NCBI RefSeq assembly: GCF_003261175.1
Contig: NZ_QLNP01000003.1
Span: forward strand, 1-64,000
DNA length: 64,000 nucleotides
Source: Arthrobacter globiformis
Lineage (GTDB): Bacteria > Actinomycetota > Actinomycetes > Actinomycetales > Micrococcaceae
Direction: 5' to 3'
Shown here piece after piece: positions 53,507 to 61,841 of the stretch. Numbering within the stretch: the first letter of the stretch is position 1; each line of letters opens with the position of its first letter. The position numbers and the translations under genes are program-made. A model generated the notes under the pieces. The model was not told the origin of the DNA. It searched no databases and was given only the letters and a program-made list of their open reading frames with translations.

Positions 53507-55667
53507 GCGCGCGTCCCGCGACGGTGACGGTCCACCGGCTGTCCACGAGGTCGTCGATGAGCATCACACTGCCGCCGCCGAGGCCGGCGAGCTCTGCCGC
53601 CAGTGACTCCCCCACCACGAGACGGTCCCACACACCGGCCAGCCGGTACGCGCTGTTGCCGCCGCGTCCGCCGGTGGGCCCGCCGTGCTCGAGCTGCAGC
53701 TGGCCGATGTACGGGATGCGGCCGATCTGGGAAATGCCACGGGCCAGGGAGTCCACGAGTTCGGGCCTGCTGCGCGAGGGCATGCTGACGATCGCGGCCG
53801 GCCTGCCTGCGCCGCTCCAGCCCGGAATCCGGGAATCACCTGTGCCCCATTCGCGGAGCACCTGGACACAGGCCTGCAGCATGCCGGGATCGACGGCACG
53901 GTCCGGAGCCCCGGCCGCGAAGAGTTCGCGCAGCGCCCCTCCCCAGCCCAGGTCCGTCAGCCTGGCGAGGACCCGGCCGTCCGCTACGTTTTCGTCAGGT
54001 TTGATCTTGCCCTTCACCGGCACCCCGAGGCGGTCCATCCCGCTGGGCCACTGGAGCCGGGACTCCAGCACGATGCCTGCACGGCTGAGGGTCTGCCCGG
54101 CAGCCTCCGTGGCCGTGGAGGCGACCTCCGAGGGGAACCACCTCCCCGCGCAGTTGTCGCAGCGGCCGCAGGCGGCAGCCGTCTCGTCATCCAGGACGGA
54201 GGTGATGTACTCCATCCGGCACCCGGCGGTGTCCTGGTAGATGACCATGGAGTCCTGCTCGTCCACCCGGGCCTCCGCGATGCGGCGGTACCGTTCGGCG
54301 TCGTACGTCCAGGGCATCCCGGTGGAGCGCCAGCCGCCGCCCACCCGTTCCACTGCACCGTCCACGGCGAGGACCTTCAGCAGGAGTTCCAGCGGCGTCC
54401 GGCGCAGGTCCACCCGGGCTTCCAAAGCCACCGTGGACACGGCCGAGCCCGCCTCAGCCAGCGCGGTCAGCACAGCGGTGGCCTTCTCCTCGGAGGGCAT
54501 GGAGGCCGTGGCGAAGTACTGCCAGATTTCGCGGTCCTCGGACCCTGGCAGGAGCAGGACGTCCGCATTGGCGGCGCCACGGCCCGCCCTGCCCACCTGC
54601 TGGTAGTAGGCGACCGGGGACGACGGTGCGCCGAGGTGCACCACGAAACCAAGGTCCGGCTTGTCGAAGCCCATCCCCAGCGCAGAGGTGGCCACCAGTG
54701 CCTTGACCTGGTTGTCCTTGAGGAGCTGCTCCGCCCTCTCCCGGTCTGCCGGGTCAGTGCGGCCTGTATAGGCCAGTACCTCGTGGCCCGCCTCCGCGAG
54801 CAGCCTGGCGGTGTCCTCTGCGGCGGAGACCGTCAGGGTGTAGATGATTCCGCTGCCCTGCAGATCAGCCAGGTGCGTGAGCAGCCAGCCGAGACGTTCG
54901 CGCGAATCGGGCAGCGCCAGGACCCCGAGACGCAGCGATTCCCTGCCCAATGCGCCGCGGATGGTCAGCACGCCGTCGCCCAGCTGTTCCTCGATGTCGT
55001 GGACCACCCTGGAGTTGGCAGTGGCTGTGGTGGCCAGTACGGGCACGGCGTCCGGCAGCTCGGCGATGAGGTCGGCAATGCGACGGTAGTCGGGCCGGAA
55101 GTCGTGGCCCCAGTCTGAGATGCAGTGGGCCTCGTCGATCACCAGCAGCCCCGTGCGCCGGATGAGTTCCGGCAGCTGGTTCTCGCGGAACGAAGGGTTG
55201 GTGAGCCGCTCGGGGGACACCAGCAGGACATCCACCTGGTCGGCAGCAAGCTGCTCCCGCACCGTATCCCACTCCAGCTGGTTGGCTGAGTTGATGGCCA
55301 CGGCCCGGACACCCGCCCGGGCGGCGGCGGCCACCTGGTCCCGCATCAGGGCCAGCAGCGGCGAAACAATCAGAGTGGGTCCCGCCCCGCGCCGCCGGAG
55401 CAGCAGGGACGCCACGAAGTAAACGGCGGATTTTCCCCAGCCCGTCCGCTGCACCACGAGCGTCCGGCGGCCGCCGTCGACCAGCGCCTCTATGGCCTCA
55501 AACTGGCCGTCGTGGAAGTCGGCATCCGGCCGGCCTACCAGCTCGCGCAGCACCGACAGGGCCTGACCCCGGGTCCCAGTGGCCGCCGCTTCCTGGTCCC
55601 TTCCGGCGCCGGTACCGGAGGGGCCGGGGGCAGAAGCAAGGACAGGAGCGTGCTGGTTATTTGCCAT
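53451..55667 (-). CDS. RecQ-type DNA helicase with C-terminal phosphoribosyltransferase-like domain
   Basis: 738 residues. Helicase motifs: Q/I QRTGWGKSA (Lys79), II VIDEAHCISDWGHDFR (DEAH 178-181), III ATTATA, V ALGMGFDKPDLG, VI QQVGRAGRG. The Cys cluster CRMEY...CGRCDNC is the RecQ zinc site. From about 590 a different domain follows with VMLIDDLVDSRWTVTVAG near 698-715, the PRPP-binding loop pattern of ComF/PRTase proteins. It unwinds DNA in repair; the role of the PRTase part is unknown. ATG 55667 (MANNQHAPV). It is divergent from the phosphomannomutase gene and overlaps the MFS gene by 56 bp. Confidence 0.88.
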   Translation of the reverse strand: MANNQHAPVLASAPGPSGTGAGRDQEAAATGTRGQALSVLRELVGRPDADFHDGQFEAIEALVDGGRRTLVVQRTGWGKSAVYFVASLLLRRRGAGPTLIVSPLLALMRDQVAAAARAGVRAVAINSANQLEWDTVREQLAADQVDVLLVSPERLTNPSFRENQLPELIRRTGLLVIDEAHCISDWGHDFRPDYRRIADLIAELPDAVPVLATTATANSRVVHDIEEQLGDGVLTIRGALGRESLRLGVLALPDSRERLGWLLTHLADLQGSGIIYTLTVSAAEDTARLLAEAGHEVLAYTGRTDPADRERAEQLLKDNQVKALVATSALGMGFDKPDLGFVVHLGAPSSPVAYYQQVGRAGRGAANADVLLLPGSEDREIWQYFATASMPSEEKATAVLTALAEAGSAVSTVALEARVDLRRTPLELLLKVLAVDGAVERVGGGWRSTGMPWTYDAERYRRIAEARVDEQDSMVIYQDTAGCRMEYITSVLDDETAAACGRCDNCAGRWFPSEVASTATEAAGQTLSRAGIVLESRLQWPSGMDRLGVPVKGKIKPDENVADGRVLARLTDLGWGGALRELFAAGAPDRAVDPGMLQACVQVLREWGTGDSRIPGWSGAGRPAAIVSMPSRSRPELVDSLARGISQIGRIPYIGQLQLEHGGPTGGRGGNSAYRLAGVWDRLVVGESLAAELAGLGGGSVMLIDDLVDSRWTVTVAGRALRRAGAGAVLPLALAQAG

Positions 55668-55795
55668 TGATTCAGTATCCCAGCCGCCTCTGACACACCA
55701 AACCCAGGGCACCCGCCATGTGGACAACAGCCGGCGCGCACTTCTGTGACTTCCCCTTCACAGGCCGCCGGCCGCGTGCCCGTAAGATAAGTGCC

Positions 55796-57214
55796 GTGAC
55801 TAGCGACCAGACCCGTACTTTTGACCTTTCGGCCTCGTTCAAGGCGTATGACGTCCGCGGCATCGTGGGCGAATCCATCACGGCTGAAATCGTCGAAGCC
55901 GTGGGCGCAGCATTCGTTGACGTGCTTGGCCTTGAGGGACAGACGGTCCTGGTGGGCGGTGACATGCGCCCGTCCTCCCCCGAGTTCAGCAAGGCGTTCG
56001 CCAGCGGTGCGGCCAGGCGGGGAGCCAACGTCCAGCTGCTGGACCTGATCTCCACGGACGAGCTGTACTACGCGTGCGGAGCCTTGAACGCCGCAGGCGC
56101 AACGTTCACCGCGAGCCACAACCCCGCCGCATACAACGGCATCAAGATGGCCAAGGCCGGCGCCGTCCCCATCTCCTCCGAAACCGGCCTCAAGGAGATC
56201 CAGGCGCTCGCCGAGCAGTACCTGAACACGGGCTCCATTCCCGCTGCGGAAACGCAGGGCCAGATCGGCGTCCGGGACGTGCTGAAGGACTACGCCGAGT
56301 ACCTGCGCACGCTGGTTGACCTCTCCGGCTCGCGCCCGCTCAAGGTGGTGGTGGACGCCGGCAACGGCATGGCCGGACTCACCACGCCCGCCGTCTTGGG
56401 CGACACGCTGCTGCCGAAGCTGCCCTTCGACATCGTTCCGCTCTACTTCGAACTGGACGGCTCCTTCCCGAACCACCCGGCCAACCCCCTCGAGCCGGAA
56501 AACCTGCGCGACCTTCAGTCCGCCGTCGTCGAACACGGCGCGGACATCGGCCTGGCGTTCGACGGCGACGCCGACCGCTGCTTCGTCATCGACGAAAAGG
56601 GCGAGGCGGTCTCGCCGTCGGCCATCACCGGCATGGTGGCCCGCCGCGAAATCGCCCGCGCGAAGGCGCAGGGCGAGGCAAACCCCACCATCATCCACAA
56701 CCTCCTGACCTCCCGCGCGGTGCCGGAGCTCGTCGCCGAAGACGGCGGCCGGGCGGTACGCACCCGGGTGGGCCACTCCTTCATCAAGGCCGTCATGGCA
56801 GAGGAAGGCGCCATCTTCGGCGGGGAGCACTCCGCCCACTTCTACTTCCGTGACTTCTGGAACGCGGACACCGGCATGCTTGCCGCCATGCACGTGCTGG
56901 CCGCACTGGGTGAACAGGACGGCCCGCTGTCTGAGCTCGGCCGGGAGTACGAACCGTACGTTTCCTCCGGCGAAATCAACTCGGAAATCGAGGACAAGGC
57001 CGGCGCCGTGGAGCGCGTCCGGGCCGATTTCGAGACCGAGGACGTGGTGGTGGACCACCTCGACGGCAGCACCTTCACCGCCGCCGACGGCAGCTTCTGG
57101 TTCAACCTGCGCCCCTCCAACACGGAACCGTACCTGCGGCTGAACGCCGAAGCCACGGACCGGGCCACGATGGAGCGGGTGCGCGACCGCGTGCTGGCCC
57201 TGGTCCGCAGCTAG
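55796..57214 (+). CDS. manB: Phosphomannomutase/phosphoglucomutase
   Basis: 472 residues, alpha-D-phosphohexomutase. The phospho-Ser loop is TASHNPAAYNGIK (Ser near 107), the metal loop DGDADRCF near 256, the sugar loop GGEHSAHFYFRDF near 343 and the phosphate loop RPSNTEPYLRLN near the C-terminus. It interconverts mannose 6- and 1-phosphate or the glucose equivalents, for GDP-mannose or glucan supply. GTG 55796 precedes TSDQTRTFDLSASFKAYDVRG. It starts 128 nt from the RecQ start. Confidence 0.93.
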   Translation: MTSDQTRTFDLSASFKAYDVRGIVGESITAEIVEAVGAAFVDVLGLEGQTVLVGGDMRPSSPEFSKAFASGAARRGANVQLLDLISTDELYYACGALNAAGATFTASHNPAAYNGIKMAKAGAVPISSETGLKEIQALAEQYLNTGSIPAAETQGQIGVRDVLKDYAEYLRTLVDLSGSRPLKVVVDAGNGMAGLTTPAVLGDTLLPKLPFDIVPLYFELDGSFPNHPANPLEPENLRDLQSAVVEHGADIGLAFDGDADRCFVIDEKGEAVSPSAITGMVARREIARAKAQGEANPTIIHNLLTSRAVPELVAEDGGRAVRTRVGHSFIKAVMAEEGAIFGGEHSAHFYFRDFWNADTGMLAAMHVLAALGEQDGPLSELGREYEPYVSSGEINSEIEDKAGAVERVRADFETEDVVVDHLDGSTFTAADGSFWFNLRPSNTEPYLRLNAEATDRATMERVRDRVLALVRS

Positions 57215-57223
57215 GACGGCCTC

Positions 57224-57706
57224 ATGGCATCACCCGACTCAACCCCGGCCCAGTCATCGTGGCGCGCATCCGTGCCGGAGTCCACGGCTACGGATCTGGA
57301 AAACCTGCTGGGCACCGGATTGGCGGCGGCCCAGGAGCAGCTTGAGCGCAGTGGCGGGTTCCTGCCGTTCGCCCTTGTGGTGGAGAACGACGGCGACGTC
57401 CGCCTCGTCGCTGTTTCTCCGGCGGATCCGGAGGCCGACGGGGACAGTGAGTTCGACGCCGACGCGATGATCCGGGACATCACGGAACTTTTGCGCCAGC
57501 ACCGGGACGAGTTCCGCGCCGCCGCCGTCGTCTGCGACATCACCCTGGTCGAGGAGGACTCGGACGCCATCCATGTGGCCACCGAACACCGGGACGGCGC
57601 GGTGTTCGCAGCCGTCCTGCCGTACTCCCCCACCACCGAGGGCGGTGAGTGGGAGTTCGGCGACCTTGCCGCCGACTCCAACGAGCCTGTCATTTGGGCG
57701 GACTAG
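57224..57706 (+). CDS. Conserved hypothetical protein
   Basis: 160 residues, acidic. LENLLGTGLAAAQEQLER then FLPFALVVENDGDVRLVAV and a late strand AAVVCDITLVEEDSDAIHV. No signal, membrane segment or catalytic motif. ATG 57224 lies 9 nt past the phosphomannomutase stop, so it is likely co-transcribed. The gene commonly stands next to manB in this group as far as I recall, but no function is known. Confidence 0.75.
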   Translation: MASPDSTPAQSSWRASVPESTATDLENLLGTGLAAAQEQLERSGGFLPFALVVENDGDVRLVAVSPADPEADGDSEFDADAMIRDITELLRQHRDEFRAAAVVCDITLVEEDSDAIHVATEHRDGAVFAAVLPYSPTTEGGEWEFGDLAADSNEPVIWAD

Positions 57707-57805
57707 ACCGGGCGAAACGGTGAATTGCGCCGGTCATCAGGCGCACAGCCACCCTGTGCGCCCCGGACCCAACGTCGATTTGCCCAGGTCATTTAGGCTA
57801 GAAGC

Positions 57806-58255
57806 ATGAAAATCAACGCCTTCGCGGACGTCAGCCTGCGCGCCCTCATGGTGCTCGCTGCCGCGCCCGAGGGCGGCTTGCTCACCACCCAAAACGTCGC
57901 GGACGCCGTCAACACCCCGTACAACCATGTCAGCAAGGCCGTGGCAAAGCTGCGTATGCTCGGGCTGATTGATGTGGAGCGCGGCCGCAACGGAGGCTCG
58001 AGGCTCAGCGCAGCCGGCCGCCGTGTGACCGTGGGCCAGGTCCTGCGGGAACTGGACACCCGCGAGGACCCCGCCGAGTGCATTGGCCCGGCCGGCAGTT
58101 GCCCCCTCATCAGCGAATGCAGGCTCCGTGGAGCCCTGGCGCGGGCCCGCGAGGCCTTTTACCGCGAGCTCGACGGCGTCGTGGTGGCCAACCTGCCCAC
58201 CTCACGGCAGATGACACCCGTCTTCGAGGCCATCGGGCTCCGCCCCGGCGTCTGA
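57806..58255 (+). CDS. nsrR: NsrR-type Rrf2 transcriptional regulator (nitric oxide sensor)
   Basis: 149 residues. The winged HTH begins KINAFADVSLRALMVLAA and continues VADAVNTPYNHVSKAVAKLR and VERGRNGGSRLS. Three cysteines (C92, C99, C105) in CIGPAGSCPLISEC have the spacing of NsrR, which binds an NO-sensitive iron-sulfur cluster. It normally represses hmp flavohaemoglobin. The hmp gene downstream is broken, but an operator-like palindrome remains. ATG 57806. Confidence 0.9.
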   Translation: MKINAFADVSLRALMVLAAAPEGGLLTTQNVADAVNTPYNHVSKAVAKLRMLGLIDVERGRNGGSRLSAAGRRVTVGQVLRELDTREDPAECIGPAGSCPLISECRLRGALARAREAFYRELDGVVVANLPTSRQMTPVFEAIGLRPGV

Positions 58256-58333
58256 CTCGCGCCCCAGTCAGCCGTTCCCCGGTTGCACGGGATTTGAATT
58301 CACTTCTACGGGGTGTAGAAATTGAGGCGCGCC

Positions 58334-58361
58334 AATACTCGTATTTACAAATACAGGTATT
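58334..58361. promoter_or_regulatory. Probable NsrR operator
   Basis: AATAC-TC-GTATTT-AC-AAATAC-AG-GTATT is an inverted repeat of 28 nt. The inner halves GTATTT/AAATAC and outer halves AATAC/GTATT pair perfectly. It is AT-rich, lies about 80 nt past nsrR and directly before the hmp remnant, which fits NsrR control of hmp. It also resembles known AT-rich NsrR sites only loosely. Confidence 0.65.
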
Positions 58362-58367
58362 TCAAAG

Positions 58368-58639
58368 GTCATCACGCCGGAGATTGCCGAAGCCTGGACC
58401 GAGGTCTACTGGCTCATGGCCGATGCCCTGATCAAGCTGGAGAAGGGCCTCTACGCGGCCCAGGCGAACACGCAGATGTGGATGCCGTGGACCGTCGTCG
58501 AGAAGACCCCCGCCGGCACCGGATCGATGACTTTCGCCCTGGCGCGAAAAACATCCGCAACGAGGCCATCGAGGCAGGCATCCCCGCAACACGGATCCAC
58601 TACGAGGTCTTCGGACCGGACATCTGGCTGGCCGCCTAG
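58368..58639 (+). pseudogene. hmp: Flavohaemoglobin (hmp) remnant
   Basis: The first piece (about 58368-58545) encodes VITPEIAEAWTEVYWLMADA and on through WTVVEKTPAGTGSMTFAL: the last helices of the globin domain and the first strand of the FAD domain. After a frame change the last 32 residues match the enzyme's C-terminus (NEAIEAGIPATRIHYEVFGP, then DIWLAA and a stop at 58639). The first ~100 residues of the globin and nearly all of the FAD/NAD domain are gone, so at least two deletions or one deletion plus a frameshift happened. It cannot encode nitric-oxide dioxygenase. The nsrR gene and operator upstream are intact. Confidence 0.85.
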
Positions 58640-58671
58640 CCCCTATTATCTGGACGAAAACTCCAGAACGG

Positions 58672-58721
58672 ACGACGGCGGCCCCGCACCTCTGAAGAAA
58701 AAGGTGCGGGGCCGCCGTCGT
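58672..58721. terminator. Perfect 20-bp terminator hairpin between hmp remnant and pckG
   Basis: ACGACGGCGGCCCCGCACCT (58672-58691) and its exact reverse complement (58702-58721) enclose a 10-nt loop. It lies 7 nt past the pckG stop on the minus strand and is convergent with the hmp remnant, so it may serve both. Confidence 0.8.
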
Positions 58722-58727
58722 ACTGGT

Positions 58728-60554
58728 CTAGGCCAGACGGGACTTCAGGCCGTCGAGCTCCTGCTGGAGCGCTGCGGGCAGCGAATCGCCGAAGTTGGCG
58801 AACCACTCTTCGATCGAAGCGAGCTCGGTCTTCCACTCGTCGGCGTCGACGCGGACGGCGTCCTCCACCTGAGCGGGGGTCATGTCGAGCCCGTCGAGGT
58901 CGATGGCGTCGCCGGTCGGGACGAAGCCGATGGGGGTCTCCACGGCGTCGGCCTTACCTTCGAGCCGCTCGATGGCCCACTTCAGGACACGTGCGTTGTC
59001 CCCGAAGCCCGGCCAGGCGAAGCCACCCTCAGCGGTACGGCGGAACCAGTTGACCAGGAAGATCTTGGGCAGGCGCTCCGGGTTAGCTTTGGCGGACAGG
59101 TTGACCCAGTGGTTCAGGTAGTCGCCTGCGTCGTAGCCGATGAACGGAAGCATGGCCATGGGGTCGCGGCGGACCACGCCGACGGCACCGGCCGCAGCAG
59201 CGGTGGTCTCGGACGACAGGGTGGAGCCCATGAAGATGCCGTTGGTCCAGTCGCGGGCCTCGGTGACCAGCGGGATGGTGGTCTTGCGGCGGCCGCCGAA
59301 CAGGATGGCGGACAGTTCCACGCCGTTCGGGCTGTGGTACTCCTCGGCCAGCATGTCGATCTGGTCGATCGGGGTGCAGAAGCGCGAGTTCGGGTGGGCT
59401 GCCGGCTTGGCGGACTCGGGCGTCCAGGAGTTGCCCTGCCAGTCGGTGAGGTGCGCCGGGGTTTCCTCGGTCATGCCCTCCCACCAAACGCCGCCGTCGT
59501 CGGTCAGCGCGACGTTCGTGAAGATGCTGTTGCCCTTGGCGATGGCGCGCATGGCGTTCGGGTTGGTGCCCCAGCCGGTGCCGGGGGCCACGCCGAACAG
59601 GCCGGCCTCGGGGTTGACGGCGCGGAGCTCGCCTTCCTTGCCGAACCGCATCCAGGTGATGTCGTCGCCGAGGGTCTCGACCTTCCAGCCCTTGATGGTG
59701 GGGTCCAGGAGGGCAAGGTTGGTCTTGCCGCAGGCAGACGGGAAGGCAGCCGAGACGTAGTACGTCTTCTGTTCAGGCGAGGTGAGCTTGAGGATGAGCA
59801 TGTGCTCGGCAAGCCAGCCCTCGTCGTGGGCCATGACCGAGGCGATGCGCAGGGCATAGCACTTCTTGCCCAGCAGCGCGTTTCCGCCGTAGCCGGAGCC
59901 GAAGGACCAGATGGAACGCTCTTCGGGGAAGTGCACGATCCACTTGTCCGGGTTGCAGGGCCACGGGACGTCTGCCTGGCCGGCCTCCAGCGGAGCACCC
60001 AGGGAGTGCAGGGCCGGAACGAAGAAGGCGTTGGTTTGGGTGATCCGGTTCAGGACGTCCGTGCCGATGCGGGCCATGATGCGCATGGAGGCGACAACAT
60101 AAGCCGAGTCGGTGATCTCGACGCCGAACTTCGGGTCCTCGGCGTCGAGGTGGCCCATGACGAACGGGATGACGTACATGGTGCGCCCGCGCATGGAGCC
60201 GGAGAACAGCCCGCGCAGCTTCTCCTTCATCTCCGCCGGGGCCATCCAGTTGTTGGTGAAGCCTGCGTCGTGCTCCTTCTCAGAGCAGATGAACGTCTGC
60301 TCTTCAACGCGGGCCACGTCAGCGGGGTCCGAGAAGGCAGCGAAGGAGTTGGGGAACAGGTCCTGGTTCAACCGCTTCAGGGTGCCGGCCGCGACGAGTT
60401 CGTCGGTGAGGCGGGTGTTTTCTTCCTCGGAGCCGTCGACCCAGTGAATCCGGTCCGGCTGGGTGAGCCCAGCGACCTCTTCAACCCAGGCCAGCAGACC
60501 GGCATGGGTGGTGGGTGCTTTCTCAAGCAGCGGCAGTCGCGCCAGGTGGGCCAT
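58728..60554 (-). CDS. pckG: Phosphoenolpyruvate carboxykinase (GTP)
   Basis: 608 residues. The GTP-type enzyme decarboxylates and phosphorylates oxaloacetate to PEP for gluconeogenesis. The P-loop with the reactive Cys is FPSACGKTN (Cys near 275), the Mn site and lid regions include [26 protein letters not shown] and [12 protein letters not shown] 60554 has GAGGAAGGGA at 6-8 nt. The upstream 280 bp contain a CRP/GlxR-like site. It is ended by the hairpin at 58672. Confidence 0.97.
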   Translation of the reverse strand: MAHLARLPLLEKAPTTHAGLLAWVEEVAGLTQPDRIHWVDGSEEENTRLTDELVAAGTLKRLNQDLFPNSFAAFSDPADVARVEEQTFICSEKEHDAGFTNNWMAPAEMKEKLRGLFSGSMRGRTMYVIPFVMGHLDAEDPKFGVEITDSAYVVASMRIMARIGTDVLNRITQTNAFFVPALHSLGAPLEAGQADVPWPCNPDKWIVHFPEERSIWSFGSGYGGNALLGKKCYALRIASVMAHDEGWLAEHMLILKLTSPEQKTYYVSAAFPSACGKTNLALLDPTIKGWKVETLGDDITWMRFGKEGELRAVNPEAGLFGVAPGTGWGTNPNAMRAIAKGNSIFTNVALTDDGGVWWEGMTEETPAHLTDWQGNSWTPESAKPAAHPNSRFCTPIDQIDMLAEEYHSPNGVELSAILFGGRRKTTIPLVTEARDWTNGIFMGSTLSSETTAAAAGAVGVVRRDPMAMLPFIGYDAGDYLNHWVNLSAKANPERLPKIFLVNWFRRTAEGGFAWPGFGDNARVLKWAIERLEGKADAVETPIGFVPTGDAIDLDGLDMTPAQVEDAVRVDADEWKTELASIEEWFANFGDSLPAALQQELDGLKSRLA

Positions 60555-60703
60555 TGCAGTTCCCTTCCTCGGGTTCAGTGGTGTGTGCTAAATGCTATTT
60601 CTGATGATCTGGACCAATTCGCGGTCAGACATCGGATGTCCTGCCCGCCGGGACCCAACTTCCGCGGAAATTCGCGGAATTTTTATTTAGAAAAGTCGAA
60701 ATT

Positions 60704-60719
60704 GGTGACGAAGGTCACA
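60704..60719. promoter_or_regulatory. CRP/GlxR-like site upstream of pckG
   Basis: GGTGA-CGAAGG-TCACA fits the CRP/GlxR pattern TGTGA-N6-TCACA with one mismatch at the outer T. It is 150 nt upstream of the pckG ATG, an ordinary position for catabolite control of gluconeogenesis. The assignment is by pattern only. Confidence 0.5.
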
Positions 60720-60757
60720 TAGACCGGTCTAGTTGCGTAAATTACAGGGTCCTCGAT

Positions 60758-60786
60758 TTGGAACTCCCGCTGTCCTCGCGTAAAGT
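60758..60786 (+). promoter_or_regulatory. Promoter of tRNA-Arg
   Basis: TTGGAA (60758-60763), a 17-nt spacer, then TAAAGT (60781-60786), 47 nt before the tRNA. Good match to the housekeeping sigma consensus. Confidence 0.65.
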
Positions 60787-60833
60787 TAATCGAGGTTCGG
60801 GGCGAGCGAAAAACTCGCCGGGAACCGGAAGAT

Positions 60834-60907
<74 letters not shown>

Positions 60908-60912
60908 CAGCG

Positions 60913-60948
60913 AGAAGGTCCGCATCGGGAAACCGATGCGGACCTTCT
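60913..60948. terminator. tRNA-Arg terminator
   Basis: A perfect 16-bp stem with a GAAA loop begins 6 nt past the tRNA. It lies 35 nt beyond the stop of the convergent GntR gene, so it may serve both. Confidence 0.8.
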
Positions 60949-60982
60949 GCGTTAAGCATGGGTTAGTCCAGAACCGGGCTTC

Positions 60983-61711
60983 CTATTCGGCAACTGCCTC
61001 CCGTATCCGCTGCCGGAACCCCTCGAAGTGGTGCGTCAGCTCGCGGGCTGCCCTGGCCTTGTCCCCGGCAGCGACGGCCGAATAGATGTTCCGGTGGACT
61101 GCAGCGAGTCCCGGCAGGTCCTCCACGCCGGGTCCAACCTCGGCATAGATCTTGCGGTAAACCTTCCAGAAGACTCCTAGCAGGTTTAGCAGGAGCTCAT
61201 TACTAAGGGGTTCAAAGAGCCTGCGGTGGAACTCAGCATCGGCTTCCACAAAGGCTTCCCCGGCCTCCGCGCTCTCCTCCATTCGGACCACGGACTCCTC
61301 GATGGCCGCGAGCTGTTCGGCCGTCATCTCGTCCATTGCGCTGCCAATAAGCCCCGCCTCCAGCGCGTGCCGGACGTCCACGAGCTGCCGCGCTTCCCGG
61401 CCGTGGTGCCGCAGCGAGAGCCGCCCGCGGAAAATCAGGCCGTCGGCGAGGGATTCGAAATTGCTGGTCGCAACGAACATGCCAAAGCCGTGGCGGATCT
61501 CGATGACCCCCAGCGCCTGCAGGACCTTCAGCGACTCCCGCAGGGTATTCCGGCCCACGCCGAGCGCGAGGCACAGCTCGTTTTCGGTGGGAAGGGCGTC
61601 GCCCGGCTCCAGTTCACGGTCCAGGATGAGCTCCATGATGTCCGACTGCAGGGCGCGCAGGCGCGCCTGGGCGCCGAAGCGGGCCGGCGGAACCACGTGG
61701 GAGGGCTGCAT
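60983..61711 (-). CDS. GntR/FadR-type transcriptional regulator
   Basis: 242 residues. The winged HTH (about 16-80) has LRALQSDIMELILDRELEPGDALPTE-type features (split: LRALQSDIMELILDRE and LEPGDALPTENELCLALG), then RNTLRESLKVLQALGVIEIR. The FCD domain (about 100-235) carries metal-ligand Asp/His positions (AEFHRRLF and AVHRNIYSAV, HHFEGFR). Targets unknown; the family controls sugar acids and organic acids. ATG 61711 has AAAGGAG at 7 nt. Confidence 0.9.
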   Translation of the reverse strand: MQPSHVVPPARFGAQARLRALQSDIMELILDRELEPGDALPTENELCLALGVGRNTLRESLKVLQALGVIEIRHGFGMFVATSNFESLADGLIFRGRLSLRHHGREARQLVDVRHALEAGLIGSAMDEMTAEQLAAIEESVVRMEESAEAGEAFVEADAEFHRRLFEPLSNELLLNLLGVFWKVYRKIYAEVGPGVEDLPGLAAVHRNIYSAVAAGDKARAARELTHHFEGFRQRIREAVAE

Positions 61712-61841
61712 GGAAGGCTCCTTTGCACTGTCCGTACTTTTCCTCACCGTAGCGGATGTCCCATGTCCCCAGAACGGCGGGGTCCATTGTTACGGCAGCG
61801 CCTGCCGAAATCCGCGGCAGGCGTGGGCGTAGGCTTTTGCC

